This document shows, piece by piece, positions 63,725-64,000 of a stretch of DNA of 64,000 nucleotides (positions within the stretch are counted from its first letter, which is position 1; each line of letters begins with the position of its first letter). The notes below the pieces were generated by a model. The model did no database searches. It had not been told where the DNA came from and was given only the letters and a program-made list of their open reading frames with translations. The DNA comes from Gordonia sp. ABSL11-1. GTDB taxonomy: Bacteria > Actinomycetota > Actinomycetes > Mycobacteriales > Mycobacteriaceae. The position numbers were made by a program, and so were the translations under genes. Location of the stretch: assembly GCF_030315685.1 (NCBI RefSeq), contig NZ_JASXSI010000001.1:310001-374000 (forward strand), read 5' to 3'.

Positions 63725-64000
63725 TCACACGAGCAGACCGACGACCGCGAGGGTCACACCGAGTTCGATCCCGGCCCCGAGCACGTCACCGTTGATCCCG
63801 CCCATCCGGCGTGCGCAATGGGCGGTGAACCACCACCCCGCGACGACCACCACCACGATCACGACGACGGCCCGGACGGCGGCGCCGACGTCGAGGCCGT
63901 GGGGGGTCCACCCGCACACGGCTCCGGCGGCCAGTGCCAGCACCGTCCACACCACGACCGAGGTGTGCTGGGTGCCCGCCACGAGCGCGCCGAAGCCGGT
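63725..64000 (-). CDS. cobS: Adenosylcobinamide-GDP ribazoletransferase CobS, 5' part beyond the window
   Basis: The last 91 residues of a multi-helix membrane enzyme that joins alpha-ribazole to adenosylcobinamide-GDP, the final step of cobalamin assembly. The visible part has three hydrophobic helices and the conserved CARRMGGINGDVLGAGIELG near the end. The frame is open to the window edge (TGFGALVAGTQHTS), so the start lies outside; a GTG at 63982 is internal. Position next to ilvE matches Rv2208. Confidence 0.88.
   Translation of the reverse strand, partial: TGFGALVAGTQHTSVVVWTVLALAAGAVCGWTPHGLDVGAAVRAVVVIVVVVVAGWWFTAHCARRMGGINGDVLGAGIELGVTLAVVGLLV

Overview
The window is a 64-kb, high-GC chromosomal segment from a mycolic-acid-producing actinobacterium (order Mycobacteriales; I would guess Gordonia or a close relative, inferred from memory of protein similarity and not from a search). 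The evidence is a FAS-II mycolate operon (fabD-acpM-kas-accD6) with its PucR-type regulator mabR, and gene order that follows the Mycobacterium tuberculosis Rv2247-Rv2208 region almost gene for gene: accD6, kas, acpM, fabD, mabR, aceE, a small lipoprotein, DUF3052, ahpE, cobD, SURF1, ptpA/ptkA, cobC, Nif3-like, zinc-ribbon protein, histidine phosphatase, CYTH/CHAD, panB, caeA-like, glnA2, glnE, glnA1, RDD, DUF4191, lipA, lipB, TIGR01777, dlaT, pepA, gcvT, ilvE, cobS. There is no phage, insertion sequence, CRISPR array or rRNA operon.

Layout. 1-9.1 kb: lipid and central carbon genes, mostly on the minus strand. 9.3-11.2 kb: envelope lipoprotein, DUF3052, 1-Cys peroxiredoxin and tRNA-Val. 11.3-19.6 kb: a block absent from the M. 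tuberculosis order, lying just after the tRNA, with DUF5994, cold shock protein, PrmC-like methyltransferase, WYL regulator, aldo/keto reductase, secreted esterase, secreted GH1 hydrolase, a frameshift-scarred mycothiol-dependent isomerase-like gene and a spermidine-synthase-like protein. 19.8-28.4 kb: cobalamin genes, PtpA/PtkA signalling pair, Nif3-like protein and RNase P RNA. 28.5-35.2 kb: RNB ribonuclease, CYTH-CHAD, prolyl aminopeptidase, panB and a lipoprotein peptidase. 35.3-46.9 kb: nitrogen assimilation (glnA2, glnE, glnA1 with a well-formed GlnR box), interleaved with a glnE-phosphohydrolase-heme oxygenase operon and a divergent TetR/MFS drug-export pair. 47.4-54.3 kb: an ethanolamine-type permease diverging from an operon of glutamine-synthetase-like ligase, PuuD-like hydrolase, aldehyde dehydrogenase, short-chain dehydrogenase and GntR regulator. 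54.3-64 kb: lipoate synthesis and its client E2 enzyme (dlaT), aminopeptidase, gcvT, ilvE and truncated cobS.

The most interesting unit is the 47.4-54.3 kb cluster. Its enzyme set fits uptake of an amino alcohol, gamma-glutamylation, oxidation of the alcohol and then the aldehyde, and release of glutamate plus an amino acid (glycine if the substrate is ethanolamine). It needs no Eut ammonia-lyase or microcompartment, and no PuuB-type amine oxidase is present.

A second theme is leaderless expression. About twenty genes have a TANNNT -10 element ending 6-8 nt before the start codon, so the start codon is probably the first transcribed base. These motifs were used to choose several starts (cobD, SURF1, glnE, glnA2, esterase, mabR and others). 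One such leaderless start opens an 18-codon leader ORF overlapping the RDD gene start by one base. All family assignments come from reading motifs and from remembered family sequences; nothing was searched.
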